This document shows, in pieces, positions 13,087 through 23,574 of a stretch of 64,000 bases of DNA. The stretch lies in contig CANTUV010000031.1 of the NCBI GenBank assembly GCA_947685225.1, positions 69,359,001 through 69,423,000 of the forward strand. The letters are read 5' to 3'. Made by a program: the position numbers and the translations under genes. Every line of letters begins with the position of its first letter. The stretch's first letter is position 1. Under the pieces are notes generated by a model. It was not told the DNA's origin and searched no databases. It was given only the letters and a program-made list of their open reading frames with translations. The stretch comes from Garcia nutans (taxonomy: Eukaryota > Streptophyta > Magnoliopsida > Malpighiales > Euphorbiaceae).

Positions 13087-14400
13087 GTATTAACCGAGTT
13101 ATTATATATATATTTTAATCATCTCTATAATTGAAGTTAACCACAGAATGGTGTGGTACATCATTTGTGCTTACAAGGCTGAGACTAAGAGATGGTCTTT
13201 TGGAGATGGAGCCATCCGAGCCGCACCTAATTTGTATTGTACAATTGTAGGTTGTTTCTGTACAGATTAATGTATCCTAATTCTTAGGTTCACAACAAAG
13301 AAAAGTTTAATTTGTCACATTGGAAACCAATGAAACCAAAATGTTGATGTAGCAAGAATTTGATCTTAGACTCTGAGATAACTTGATGTTTATTTTATAA
13401 GTGATGAAGTCTATTTCAAAAAGCAGAATTTGACTTGGAATACAAGCCTTATTTGGCTGCAATTTGTGATTTAAACTATTGACCTTTGTGTATGGTTACT
13501 GCTCTAGTTTCCAGAATTTCCTTTTCAATATTTAACTACAGGATGTCACAGAAAATTGATAACAAAATGTATGAGCTAATTATATTTCGGAAGATTGGAA
13601 AGGTGGAATCGGTAAAAACTCAGTGATAGAGATATGACAAATCGTGTAACACTCTTTTTCTGTAGAATTGACAGTGCTTAATGCTTCTTGGTGTTAAATT
13701 ATGTGTTGGATTATTGTAATTTTGGAAGAAGGACTCGGTATAAAGAAGTGATAGAGATGACAAATTGTTCAATATTATTTTCTTTGTCGAACTTATATAC
13801 TAAGCTCAAAACTTTGAGAAAATCTTTCACGTCTACCTTCAAGAAGAGAGGGTTTTTTTTTTTTTTTTGTTAATATTATCATTATTAATTGAGATAAGGT
13901 CAAAAACTACATGTAATTTGCTCTTTCAAGACAACAACAAGAATTTGGTATGTGACATGCCGTTTACTAAAATGACATGTATTTTAGGTCATCTTCAACC
14001 TTAGTTTTGAAATTTTTTTAAAAATAAATTTTTAAAGAGTAAATTTTAAAATCTTATATTTTTCATTCTATTTATCCAAAAATTGCAGATAAATAACCAA
14101 TCAAAAGCTTGAAATCTCTTGTTTTTAAAGATATAAGTTTTAAAGTTTAATTCTTTATGAATTAAAAATTTTAATTTCTCAATATACCAACTTATCATGT
14201 TTTCTAAAAAAATTCAGAAATTATTTTTTTGACAGTTAACTTTGAGGATATATATCTTTCATGTTTCTAAGCCAAAATTTGTATATAATATATCATTTTT
14301 AAGCTTGTAACATCTACGTTTGAAATCAAGCATTATACAATAAAATAAAATTACATAAAATATGCCACTTCAACATAAAAAAATAAAAAACATAAACATA
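13087..14400. other. 3' UTR and intergenic DNA after the bromodomain gene
   Basis: Roughly the first 250 bp probably form the 3' UTR. The rest is AT-rich intergenic sequence with a poly-T run near 13853-13868. No gene recognised. Confidence 0.5.
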
Positions 14401-14790
14401 TTTCTATCATGTTTAATATGTTAATAATTACTCATAAAATATGATCCACTGTAATACAAACAAGGACCATATGCTCTGATACCAATTAAAGGAAAATTGA
14501 AGAGAATTTTCACTAATTAAATAAATAATTCAATTCAAATAATGTCTATTAATTATGTTTGTATTACTGGAAAGTTAAATTGCTCATCATATAATGAATC
14601 TAATCGCGTTTCTATCATATTTAATATGTTAATAATTGCTCATAAAATATGATTATCAATATAATACATATAAGAATCATATGCTCTGATACCAATTAAA
14701 AAAATTGAATAAAATTTTCACTAATTAAACAAGTAAATCAATTCAAATAATATGTCCATTTATTATATTTGTATTCCTAGAAAGATAAAT
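14401..14790. repeat. Tandem duplication of about 210 bp containing a primer-binding-site motif
   Basis: The segment from 14401 (TTTCTATCATGTTTAATATG) repeats from 14609 (TTTCTATCATATTTAATATG). Each copy contains GCTCTGATACCAATT, at 14473-14487 and 14683-14697. Its complement, AATTGGTATCAGAGC, is the usual Copia primer-binding site for initiator tRNA-Met. The copies differ by scattered substitutions and small indels. Confidence 0.75.
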
Positions 14791-15240
14791 CACAAGAAAG
14801 AAATATTTGGATTTCATAGCCTAAAAGTTCTTCCAGAGTTAATTTTTAGAGAAAATTTCTTTAGAGAGAGAGTTTTGTTTTTTTTTTCTCTTGTATGTTG
14901 TTCTTCAAAATGAAATTTTCTCCTTTTTATACAGTAACTGCCTCGTATACTCACATGCTAAAGGATGTGGGTAGTTATTAATTGGATCAACTCACATTCA
15001 ATTTGGATATAGATAGATTATTTTCAAAATCGAGTTGACTCATACGGCGACTAGACCCCGAATCCATTAGTTTCCTATCATTCCATGCTACTTACTCTAA
15101 TATATTCTATATGAAATCTTATTTTTTGATTCATTTTTAACTAATACATATAAACAGAAATTATATATTGAGTGCACCTTCAGTTTGCAAAATGTATATG
15201 AAACTAAGAAAAAGAGAGAATGAATGGGACCTTAACTATT
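14700..15240 (-). mobile_element. Probable Copia LTR remnant, minus strand
   Basis: On the minus strand this stretch lies just upstream of the primer-binding motif at 14683-14697, where a 5' LTR should be. It has a TATA-like TGTATAAAAAGGAG (complement of 14919-14932) followed by a pyrimidine-poor leader, as in Copia LTRs. No partner LTR, target duplication or coding region was found, so the outer boundary is a guess. Confidence 0.4.
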
Positions 15241-15289
15241 AAGGGATTAAATTTAGTGTTGTTAAAATGCTTCATAACAAATGAGCTCA

Positions 15290-15925
15290 ACTCAACAAAG
15301 CCTTAATCTAAGTTAATTGGGATTGGCTATATAGATTCTCATTTTTCACTTGGGCTGATTTAGGGCTATATCTACTAATAACAACAAAGTCGCAAGATCA
15401 TTTTGAATCACTTGTTTAAGTTAATTTAGATCTATTCTTACCTCTCTTAGTTATATCTACTTTAACTTGTTCAATTTTTTTGACCGACATGCCACTAGGT
15501 TCATTTTACGTAGTCAAACCATCTCAATTTATGTTTTTTTATCTTATTCTTAATAGACACTACCCTCATATTTTCTCTAATATACTTATAGTGGATTTTA
15601 TCAATCCTAGTGTGTCCACACATTCATCTTATCATTCTTATTTTCGTAACATACATCTTACTTATGTGTTATTCACAAGTAAGATGTATGCTCTTTTATG
15701 TGATCATATCACTAGGTTTTCATTTTACATAGTCAAATCATCTTAATCTATGTTTTTTTATCTTATCATTGAAAGACACTATCCTCACCTTTTCACTAAT
15801 ATACTTATAGTGGATTTCTATCAATTCTAGTATGTCCACATATTTATCTTATCATTCTTATTTTGGTAATATACATATTATTTATATATTGTTATTTTAC
15901 TATCTAATACTCATTATCAAACACG
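15290..15925 (-). mobile_element. RTE-type LINE 3'-end fragment, internally duplicated
   Basis: It matches, at lower identity, the 3' part of the RTE LINE at 25702-26170: shared runs include ATATCTACTTTAACTTGTTC, the CCACACATTCATCTTATCATTC type run and the AATTGGGRTTRGCTATAT end. About 220 bp is present twice (15488-15665 and 15707-15890). The junction holds an inverted repeat (CATCTTACTT ... AAGTAAGATG, 15653-15688). It is 5'-truncated and non-coding. Confidence 0.65.
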
Positions 15926-16129
15926 CAAAATTAACATATTAGGATTGACCTTTGATGGATTAATATTAGAATTAAGTCGATTTATTTATGACATAATTTT
16001 AAATGGGTCATATAGTGGGTAATATGACTACATACTCATATTGAGTTATATTTTTTATTTTTTATATATTTTAAATTTTTTTTAAAATAAGATTATTTTA
16101 TATTATAAATATTATACATATTAAATGAG

Positions 16130-16139
16130 TCCCGTATAA
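16130..16139. repeat. Target-site duplication, left copy (L1 LINE)
   Basis: TCCCGTATAA, identical to 21549-21558. It is immediately followed by a T run (16140-16149) that is the complement of the LINE's poly(A) tail. Confidence 0.75.
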
Positions 16140-16221
16140 TTTTTTTTTTGTTTAGAAAGATGATATAGTTTTTTTTATTCTGAATCAAATATATATATAT
16201 ATATATATTTTTACAAAAAAA

Positions 16222-19200
16222 TCATTTGAATCGGATATATGGAATCCCCGTAGCATCAGAATTAACGATACATTTAAGAAAAGAAGGTAAAGAGTTAAAA
16301 GATGAATAGGTTGCCGTTGCCATCTTTCGTCTGCAGTCAATAGCAAGAAAATTGGCAGCTTGGTTTCCTTCTCTGAAAGTGTGATGAACAATAGAGTTGG
16401 ACATGTCAAGAAAAAGATTAATATGACCAGCCAAAGAGGAAGACGAAGAACTGCCAGAAGAAGCAAGAATTTGCTGATATGCCCAAGCAGAATCTGTTTC
16501 AATTTCCAGTGGTAAAAAGTGTTGTTGAATACACCATTGAATGCCTTCAAAGATAGCTTTAAGTTCAGCTTGATTCGGATTGGATGCGTGAACGAAGAAA
16601 CTGGTTCCAGCAATAAAACAACCAGTACAATCCCTGACCATCGCTCCGCCAGTCGCGATATTCTTCGCAACAGAAGCATCGACGTTCAGCTTAAATAGAG
16701 GAGATCTCGGCTTCTTCCAGTAGACCAAAGTAGGCCGAAGAATGTTCTTCTTTCCAAAATTATCAGGTAAAAGTTCATGGAAAAGAGGCAAAGATTTTGC
16801 GAATTTTGAAGAAGAATGAGCAACCCCCCAATTGAAGATCGATTTAAGAATGGCTCTTATAGTGCTGGGACTGTACATTTTCTCATCACCCCAAGTAGTA
16901 TTGCAATAGGCAAGCCAAATGTGATAGAGGATTACCTGAGGGATGAGTGACATGATAATACCCGTTGGAGAGTTGAAGGAATATTGGGTCCACCATATCA
17001 TAAATTCTTGCTTAATGGAATTCTGGACTGTGGCATTGAATTGTAGCGTGTTCTTGAAGAAATGCCATATTTCCATAATTTCGGGACATTGATAAAATAT
17101 ATGGGAGGTTGTAGCAGCAGCAGACAAACAAAAAGGACAACATGTCGGCATTTGAATACCCAATCGTTGAAGACGTTCTGGAAGAGGAAGGGCGTTATGC
17201 CAAAGACGCCATACCAGAATAGAATAACGTTTAGGAATAGCCTGATGCCAAGTTTGACGAAACGAAAGAAGTTCACTATTCTTTTTTCTCACTGCTTCGT
17301 AAACATCAGCCAAAATAAAAGGAGTATCTATATCCTGGATAGGAAAGAGCGAAGAAGCAGAAGGTGTTACATTGCAAATTCTCTTCCAGGTTATAGAATA
17401 TGTTTGTAAATAGCTCATATGACCAGCCCTACTATATTTTTTCCTCATAATCCTTGCCCAAGGAGAGCTTCCTTTATGATAATTAAGCCATAATTTAACT
17501 GAATAAGCTTTTTGTAAGGAGGTGATCGACCGAAGTCCCATTCCTCCCTCAGCTGTGGGAAAGCAAAACTTTTCAAACTTAGCCCAGTGATATCGTTTAT
17601 CCACACCTGAATGCCAGAAGAAAGAAACAAATTTTTGTTCTAAAGCATTGATAATTTTCTTTGGCAAAAGCATAGCTCCTAATGTGTGAATAGGTATGGA
17701 ACTCAAGACATGTTTTATGAGAAGCAACCTGCCACTAGTGGAGAGTAATTTCTTGGTCCATCCATTAAGTTTTGCATCAACTTTCTGCAAGAGATATTGG
17801 CAATAAGAAGAACGATTAATCCCTTGATATATTGGAGCACCAAGGTACATGAAAGGAAGAGAATGCCATCTTATATCCAAAATCCGAGTCATCTTATCAA
17901 TGAAGCCTTGACTTGCTTTTTTCGAACAATAAAAGGAACACTTTCCAAAATTAATGGCCTGACCTGAACCTTGTTGATATAGAGCAAGGAAGGCTTTAAA
18001 TTGCTTAATGCTTTTGACATCTCCATTCAAGAAAATCAGTAAATCATCCGCGAAAGCTAGATGGGAAATAATTTCACAACCTCTAGCCGATTTGTAAGGA
18101 GTTATCTTGCCTTCACCAATAAGCTTGTTAAGACCTCTGGAAAAACATTCAGCGGCTATAATAAACAGATAGGGAGAGAGTGGGTCACCTTGCTTGACAC
18201 CACGGTTAGGGGAGAAGAAACCATAGTTGATACCATTCACCATAACCGATAATTTTGTAGCCTTGAGGTTAGACATAATCAGCTGAACTATCTTACTAGA
18301 AAACCCAAATTTGAGAAGGACAGATTTCAGAAAACTCCAGGATACTCTGTCGAAGGCTTTGGCCATATCCAGTTTCACAGCCATATTATGACCTCTAGTT
18401 CTCCTGTCAAGGTCATGCATAAGCTCGTTGGCAAGAAGGATTTGTTCATGGACTGAACGCCCCTTTAAGAAACCTGCTTGCTCCTGAGAAATAATCACTT
18501 TGAGAATAGGGGACAATCTATTAGCAATTATGCGAGTACAAACCTTGCTAATAAATGTTGCAAGACAGATTGGCCGAAATTGACTGAAATCAGCTGGGTT
18601 TTGAACTTTGGGCAAAAGAATGATTTGGGCTGCACTCATAGATTGGGGAATAGGTAAGCCGAGGAAAAATTCCTTGACCGCACTGCACACATCCCAAGCA
18701 ATAATATCCCAACAGTGTCTAAAAAACATGCCGTCGAAACCATCCGGGCCAGGAGCACTCTTCGGATCAAGTTGCCACACAGCTTCTTTAATCTCAACAT
18801 TATCAGGAATACGTTCCAAAGAAGCATTTTGAGCATCTGAAATAAGATTAGGGATTACCTCAATAAGAGAGTCGAAAGAGCCATGACCATCTTCTCCAAA
18901 AAGTTGTTGAAAAAAGGACACAGCTTCATTACCAATATCGACTTGATCAGTAATCCATTCTCCAGCCGAATTTTTAATGGTGGATATCCGCTGCAATTTT
19001 CTGGAAATGTTGACATATTGATGGAAGAATTTGGAATTAGTTTCACCTTCAGAGAGCCATTTAATATGAGCCTTCTGCTTCCAGAATGTTTCTTGAAGAT
19101 TATACTTTTGTAAAAGGAGAGCCTGTTTTCTTTGCCAGTCTGTTCGATTGATAACCGATGGATCCAGAGCAAACAACTTTTCTGCTTCTTCGGCAGCAAT

Positions 19201-20100
19201 TTCAGCTTCAGCCGATCCATGGAAAATATTGCCGAAAGTGTTGCTGTTCCAATCTCTAATGGCAGCCTTGAGAATTTTAAGTTTCATAAAAAGACTCTTC
19301 ATTCCTCCACCGAAAAAAGTGGATTCCCAGCTTCTGCGAACCATAGACAGGAAGGAATCATGAGTAATCCACATGTGTTGAAATTTAAATGCTTTGGGAA
19401 CCTGTAAATTAGTATTCCGACAAGATAGGAGCAAGGGAGAATGATCCGAAGAAGTCTTGCCAAGGTGACGAACATAAATATATGTAAAGAGATCAAAAAA
19501 CAAGTCATTAGCCATAATACGATCTAAACGCTCCCAAACCCTTCCAGATGATCTGACACCAGTCCAGGTAAATTCACAGCCTTTGAAAGGAATATCGATG
19601 AGACCACAATCGTCAGAGCAAGTAACAAAGTCCTGCATACTTTCTAAACATGGTTCAGCATTGCCTTTGTATTCCGAAGGAGCCTTAATCACATTAAAAT
19701 CGCCCCCAACAAGCCAAGGCACAGAAGCACTATCAGATAAAGCATTCAATTTATCCCACAACAGAAACCTCGCAGCCCTTGAGTGTCTACCATAGATAGC
19801 CGAATAGGTAAACTGAAGAGAAAGAGAGTGAACATTAACTGAACACGAAAAAACTTGAGAGCCATCCTGGAAATTCGAAAGATTGACATACTGCTGCTTC
19901 CAAAGAAACCAGATTTTATTATCAATAGAGCATTCAACACTGTAAAAACCCAGCTTCAAAGCGAGAAACTTGCTTTTAGATTGACTGACCATGGGTTCAA
20001 TGATAATGAGAAAGAAAATGTTATGCTCACGGCAAAGCGTTAACAATCTAGAGAAAGAAGAATTGATACCACGAAGATTCCATTGGAGAACGTTCATCAT
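16222..20100 (-). CDS. LINE ORF2: endonuclease, reverse transcriptase, RNase H
   Basis: An uninterrupted 1292-residue protein. The N-terminus is an apurinic-type endonuclease: WNLRG with Asn8, IIEP with Glu35, then GGDFNVI and SSDHSPLL. The reverse transcriptase shows FRPICLATFISK, QAGFLKGRSV, VKLDMAKAFDRVSW, GVKQGDPLSPYLF and the catalytic FADD (Asp685-Asp686). Next is a zf-RVT domain with CCPFC and SHIFYQC, then a C-terminal RNase H with NVDAS, QAELKA and ETDS. The last RNase H Asp, usually in NQAAD, reads NQAAN here. The ATG directly follows the ORF1 stop (TAAATG), so translation probably depends on reinitiation. Product function is from family knowledge. Confidence 0.92.
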   Translation of the reverse strand: MMNVLQWNLRGINSSFSRLLTLCREHNIFFLIIIEPMVSQSKSKFLALKLGFYSVECSIDNKIWFLWKQQYVNLSNFQDGSQVFSCSVNVHSLSLQFTYSAIYGRHSRAARFLLWDKLNALSDSASVPWLVGGDFNVIKAPSEYKGNAEPCLESMQDFVTCSDDCGLIDIPFKGCEFTWTGVRSSGRVWERLDRIMANDLFFDLFTYIYVRHLGKTSSDHSPLLLSCRNTNLQVPKAFKFQHMWITHDSFLSMVRRSWESTFFGGGMKSLFMKLKILKAAIRDWNSNTFGNIFHGSAEAEIAAEEAEKLFALDPSVINRTDWQRKQALLLQKYNLQETFWKQKAHIKWLSEGETNSKFFHQYVNISRKLQRISTIKNSAGEWITDQVDIGNEAVSFFQQLFGEDGHGSFDSLIEVIPNLISDAQNASLERIPDNVEIKEAVWQLDPKSAPGPDGFDGMFFRHCWDIIAWDVCSAVKEFFLGLPIPQSMSAAQIILLPKVQNPADFSQFRPICLATFISKVCTRIIANRLSPILKVIISQEQAGFLKGRSVHEQILLANELMHDLDRRTRGHNMAVKLDMAKAFDRVSWSFLKSVLLKFGFSSKIVQLIMSNLKATKLSVMVNGINYGFFSPNRGVKQGDPLSPYLFIIAAECFSRGLNKLIGEGKITPYKSARGCEIISHLAFADDLLIFLNGDVKSIKQFKAFLALYQQGSGQAINFGKCSFYCSKKASQGFIDKMTRILDIRWHSLPFMYLGAPIYQGINRSSYCQYLLQKVDAKLNGWTKKLLSTSGRLLLIKHVLSSIPIHTLGAMLLPKKIINALEQKFVSFFWHSGVDKRYHWAKFEKFCFPTAEGGMGLRSITSLQKAYSVKLWLNYHKGSSPWARIMRKKYSRAGHMSYLQTYSITWKRICNVTPSASSLFPIQDIDTPFILADVYEAVRKKNSELLSFRQTWHQAIPKRYSILVWRLWHNALPLPERLQRLGIQMPTCCPFCLSAAATTSHIFYQCPEIMEIWHFFKNTLQFNATVQNSIKQEFMIWWTQYSFNSPTGIIMSLIPQVILYHIWLAYCNTTWGDEKMYSPSTIRAILKSIFNWGVAHSSSKFAKSLPLFHELLPDNFGKKNILRPTLVYWKKPRSPLFKLNVDASVAKNIATGGAMVRDCTGCFIAGTSFFVHASNPNQAELKAIFEGIQWCIQQHFLPLEIETDSAWAYQQILASSGSSSSSSLAGHINLFLDMSNSIVHHTFREGNQAANFLAIDCRRKMATATYSSFNSLPSFLKCIVNSDATGIPYIRFK

Positions 20101-21513
20101 TTAAAATTCAGAAATAGGAGCTAGTGAATGCTTGCCTTGCTTGATAGCTTTGGAAGCCTGAGACTGACGATGTTTACCAACCTTACGCCGTTGAATCAAC
20201 GTAAATCCCTGATCAGAGACATCTGTATCTTGTGAAGAATCCTGAACCCATTGTAATTTCCGGCTGAGAATACGCTTCGATATACGAAGCTCTTCGGTGG
20301 GAAGAACAGATTCAGGTAAATTAGTGTCAGATTCATGTTGGCATAATTCCAGATCCTCAACATGATTACTTTCCGGATCAGAATTATAAGAAGCATCAAT
20401 TGTTTTATCTCGATCAAAACCAATATCAGTATCAGCTGTTTGTTTCGATTTACAGGAAGTTGGAGACAAGATATCAACACCAGGATTTGAACCCGAAACA
20501 TTATTTTGAGTTGATGGATCAGTCTGAATATTATCATTGTACTTTGGGCTAGGAGGCACATCCTGAAGCTCCACAATATTGTCCATTACAGGAGAAGTAT
20601 CAGAATCGGCTTTTATATGAGGGTCATTGTTTTGCACCTCATTGGATTTGATTGGTTCTTTAGGCACCCAAATCTTTGTAGAGGCTTTATTAGCAGCATT
20701 AACAGGGGCTGAAGTCACAGGCTGATTAGATAAAGAATGGCAATTGGATGGAGTATGTCCCATCCTATGACAATGATTGCAATAATCTGGCAAATTTTCA
20801 TACGATACAGATTGGAAAAAACCGTTGCCATCATCATCAATCCACACCTTAGAAGGAAGCTCTTGCGATAAATCCATCTCTACACAGACCCTAGCAACAG
20901 ATGGTCTGGTTAATGTAGCAGTTGCTGCATCCACTTTAAGTGGTGGTCCAACCAAATTGGCAATGGGAAAGAGAGCGGCTTTGTCAAAGAGGTGAATGGG
21001 TAAACCCTCAAAAGATACCCACGCAGGGATAACAGCACTGTCTCTGTCAGGGCGCAAATCTTTTGTCCACTTGGAGATCCGCATAGCGAATCCATTAAAA
21101 TACCAAACTTGTTTAAGCCAGCAACGATGGTAATCACATTCCAAGTCAAATTTAATTAGAACATGTTTAGGATGAAGGAGACCAAGCGTGAAGGAGCCAT
21201 TAAACCCAATCTGATCAAGATGTTTTTTCAACGATTTCATGGATGGGCGGCCAGACTGGAAAGATCCGATTAGCGCGAAACGAAAAGGACGAGTTAAGAA
21301 ATCCGATTCCTCTGAGGAAAAGGATATGGCAGGAACACCTCTAAACATACAAGGTTTCTTAGCAACCATCAGAGGAGCCTTAGAGAAAGCGGGAGCAAAA
21401 GAACGATCCACATTCTTCAAATCAGTCCGAACAATATCAGCAAAAGATCGAGGCAAAGGGGCGGCCGGCCCCGAGGGGGCCGTCGCCTGAAGTTCAGTAG
21501 CCGTGTTGCGCAA
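20101..21513 (-). CDS. LINE ORF1: DUF4283-type RNA-binding protein with zinc knuckle
   Basis: An open frame of 470 codons. The N-terminal part has the SFADIV motif common to plant L1 ORF1 proteins, then a DUF4283-like region. A CCHC zinc knuckle (CNHCHRMGHTPSNC, Cys245, Cys248, His253, Cys258) follows, then a long acidic, Ser-rich tail with a basic end. The protein should bind LINE RNA as a chaperone. The frame as given begins at TTG (21511-21513). No ATG exists upstream in frame back to the target duplication, and the first in-frame ATG is codon 49 (21367-21369), downstream of SFADIV. The original ATG may have mutated, or initiation is non-AUG. Confidence 0.85.
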   Translation of the reverse strand: MRNTATELQATAPSGPAAPLPRSFADIVRTDLKNVDRSFAPAFSKAPLMVAKKPCMFRGVPAISFSSEESDFLTRPFRFALIGSFQSGRPSMKSLKKHLDQIGFNGSFTLGLLHPKHVLIKFDLECDYHRCWLKQVWYFNGFAMRISKWTKDLRPDRDSAVIPAWVSFEGLPIHLFDKAALFPIANLVGPPLKVDAATATLTRPSVARVCVEMDLSQELPSKVWIDDDGNGFFQSVSYENLPDYCNHCHRMGHTPSNCHSLSNQPVTSAPVNAANKASTKIWVPKEPIKSNEVQNNDPHIKADSDTSPVMDNIVELQDVPPSPKYNDNIQTDPSTQNNVSGSNPGVDILSPTSCKSKQTADTDIGFDRDKTIDASYNSDPESNHVEDLELCQHESDTNLPESVLPTEELRISKRILSRKLQWVQDSSQDTDVSDQGFTLIQRRKVGKHRQSQASKAIKQGKHSLAPISEF

Positions 21514-21548
21514 GGAAGGATAAAAACCTAGAGAGAAATGGCTGCCCT

Positions 21549-21558
21549 TCCCGTATAA
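21549..21558. repeat. Target-site duplication, right copy (L1 LINE)
   Basis: TCCCGTATAA, the same ten bases as at 16130-16139, just beyond the 5' end of the minus-strand LINE. Confidence 0.75.
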
Positions 21559-23574
21559 AATATATAATATATATAATCTATTTAAATAAATCTATTATAA
21601 ATATTGTACTCGTATAATTTATTTAATTTATTATTATATCTATATTAATATAGTTAATAAATAATTATATTTATATTGATGTTGATATTATCGGAATAGT
21701 TTGATTATTTTGACTTTTCTAATTGAATTGCATGGAATTTACTTGTGGAATTTAAAAGCATTAATTTCAATATATATATATATATATATAAATGCTTACG
21801 AAGTCAAACAACAGACTTTGTCAAACTTAGAATTGAGAATGGAAAACAACCTAACTCCTAACCAAACGATGGCTCTTTGTTTATTCCTAAAAAATAATAA
21901 AATAAATAATAAATAAATGTTTTTTCTTCGTTATCGTACCACACAAGGACCTTTGTCTATCAATTTGGTGACTCCATACTTCTTATTTGGGGCCAACCCA
22001 CCTACCATGATGTTTATTTATTTATTTATTATTAGTGACTGATTCAAATTAGTTTCCAAAACAATAAACAATTCTCGATTTCTTTTTCTTTTTCTTTTAT
22101 ACAAATATATCACACTCTTTTCATTGGAGGCACATTTAATATATTAATAAAGTTTCAATTATAAAACCATTTCTCTTGTTCAAAAAAAAATATATATTGT
22201 AAAACTGTTTCTAAATTATAAAGATATACATATATAATGTATGATCCATAATTATTCCTAGTTAACACGTGATATGAATTGGACTTCACAATTGGTAAAA
22301 TATTTGATTATTTATTCGGTAAAATTAATAAATTTTATTAAATATAATTTAATGGTAATATAATAATATATTAAATTATATATTAAATTCTTATACTTAA
22401 TGTGTAACAAGAAGATAAAGTTTACAATTAAAATCAAATGACATTATTTAAATGACACTGTATGCACATGTGAAGAAATGATAAAAAATGTTATTTTTAT
22501 CGAAAAATTAGGAATTTCTATCTTAATGCATGATTATTCAACATATGTATTCACTGCAAATACTTTCATAAATCATTATTATCAAGATAATTGTTTATTT
22601 TTTTCACATTTATCATGCAATACAGTTATTTATAGACAAAAGAATCATGATATGCATTTTCGCATATTAAAAACCTTCCCGCTGCTGTTCTTGCTCGAAA
22701 ATTACCTCTTGTTCTTGCTGCTTGGCTAGACACAGGATCAATCTTGTTAGATAATTTTTTTGATTTGTTAATTTCATTCCGTGTTGAAAGATTAAAAAAA
22801 AATAATAACTTTGAATCCTCAAAACTTAATATCTAAGAAATTTCCATCAATGATTTATTTTTGTAAAAAAAAAGTATGTACAAAAAAGGTATTCATCATC
22901 AATACAGTCTTGAGCATATTCCTATTTATGGAAATACAAGAAAGAACATAGTATAAGTAGTATCAACAAATTCATGACAAAAACAGTTAGCTATAACAAT
23001 AACTTCTTTTCTGACCAGAAAAAAAAGCAATAAGTTCTTTTATTTAATATAGAAGAAAAATTAAAAATAATTTTAAAATATAAACTTTTTTTTTTGGAAA
23101 AAATATATGTTTACAATAAAAATGAATATTTTTATTTCAGAAAAATTTTAAATCAAATTTAATTTTTAATAACTAAATAGAACTTATAATTTTATTAATA
23201 ATCGTATTTAAAAACAAATATAATTTTAATACAAATTCATGTTATTCAAATATAAAAAATATGAAAAAAAAATTGAACTTTGATTATATTCGAGGAATTG
23301 CATTTACATCTTCAATTTCAAAGTAAACAAAATATGGCCTAATATTTCTCATGACGCCCCGCAAGGTTTCAGCTCTAAAATGCAGTCCAAATGTCCATTT
23401 TTTCACTTTCCCCTTTGTTATATCATTGAATTAGCAATGAACAACTTATATAATTTTCTTTATGAGAGTCATGAAAAAAATAAATATAGCACATCATATT
23501 TTAAAATTTTCATTATCTAGAAACAATTTACAACTTTAAGTTTGTTTATATTATATAAATTAGTATTTTAGCGA
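21559..23574. other. AT-rich intergenic DNA
   Basis: No gene recognised. It contains a (TA)n tract near 21769-21790 and many A/T runs. Short ORFs here are low-complexity chance frames. Confidence 0.5.

Larger units (their letters stand above)
16140..21548 (-). mobile_element. Full-length L1-type LINE with two open ORFs
   Basis: A 5.4-kb non-LTR retrotransposon on the minus strand, flanked by the 10-bp direct repeat TCCCGTATAA (16130-16139 and 21549-21558). Order on its sense strand: short leader, ORF1, ORF2, about 80 bp of 3' UTR with a (TA)n tract, and a short A tail. Both ORFs are free of stops, which is rare among plant LINE copies and suggests recent insertion. Such elements copy by target-primed reverse transcription using the ORF2 endonuclease and reverse transcriptase. 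Confidence 0.88.

Noticed and set aside
18608..18832. Plus-strand ORFs within 16222-21513
   Set aside because: All lie opposite the intact LINE ORFs and have no motifs of their own.
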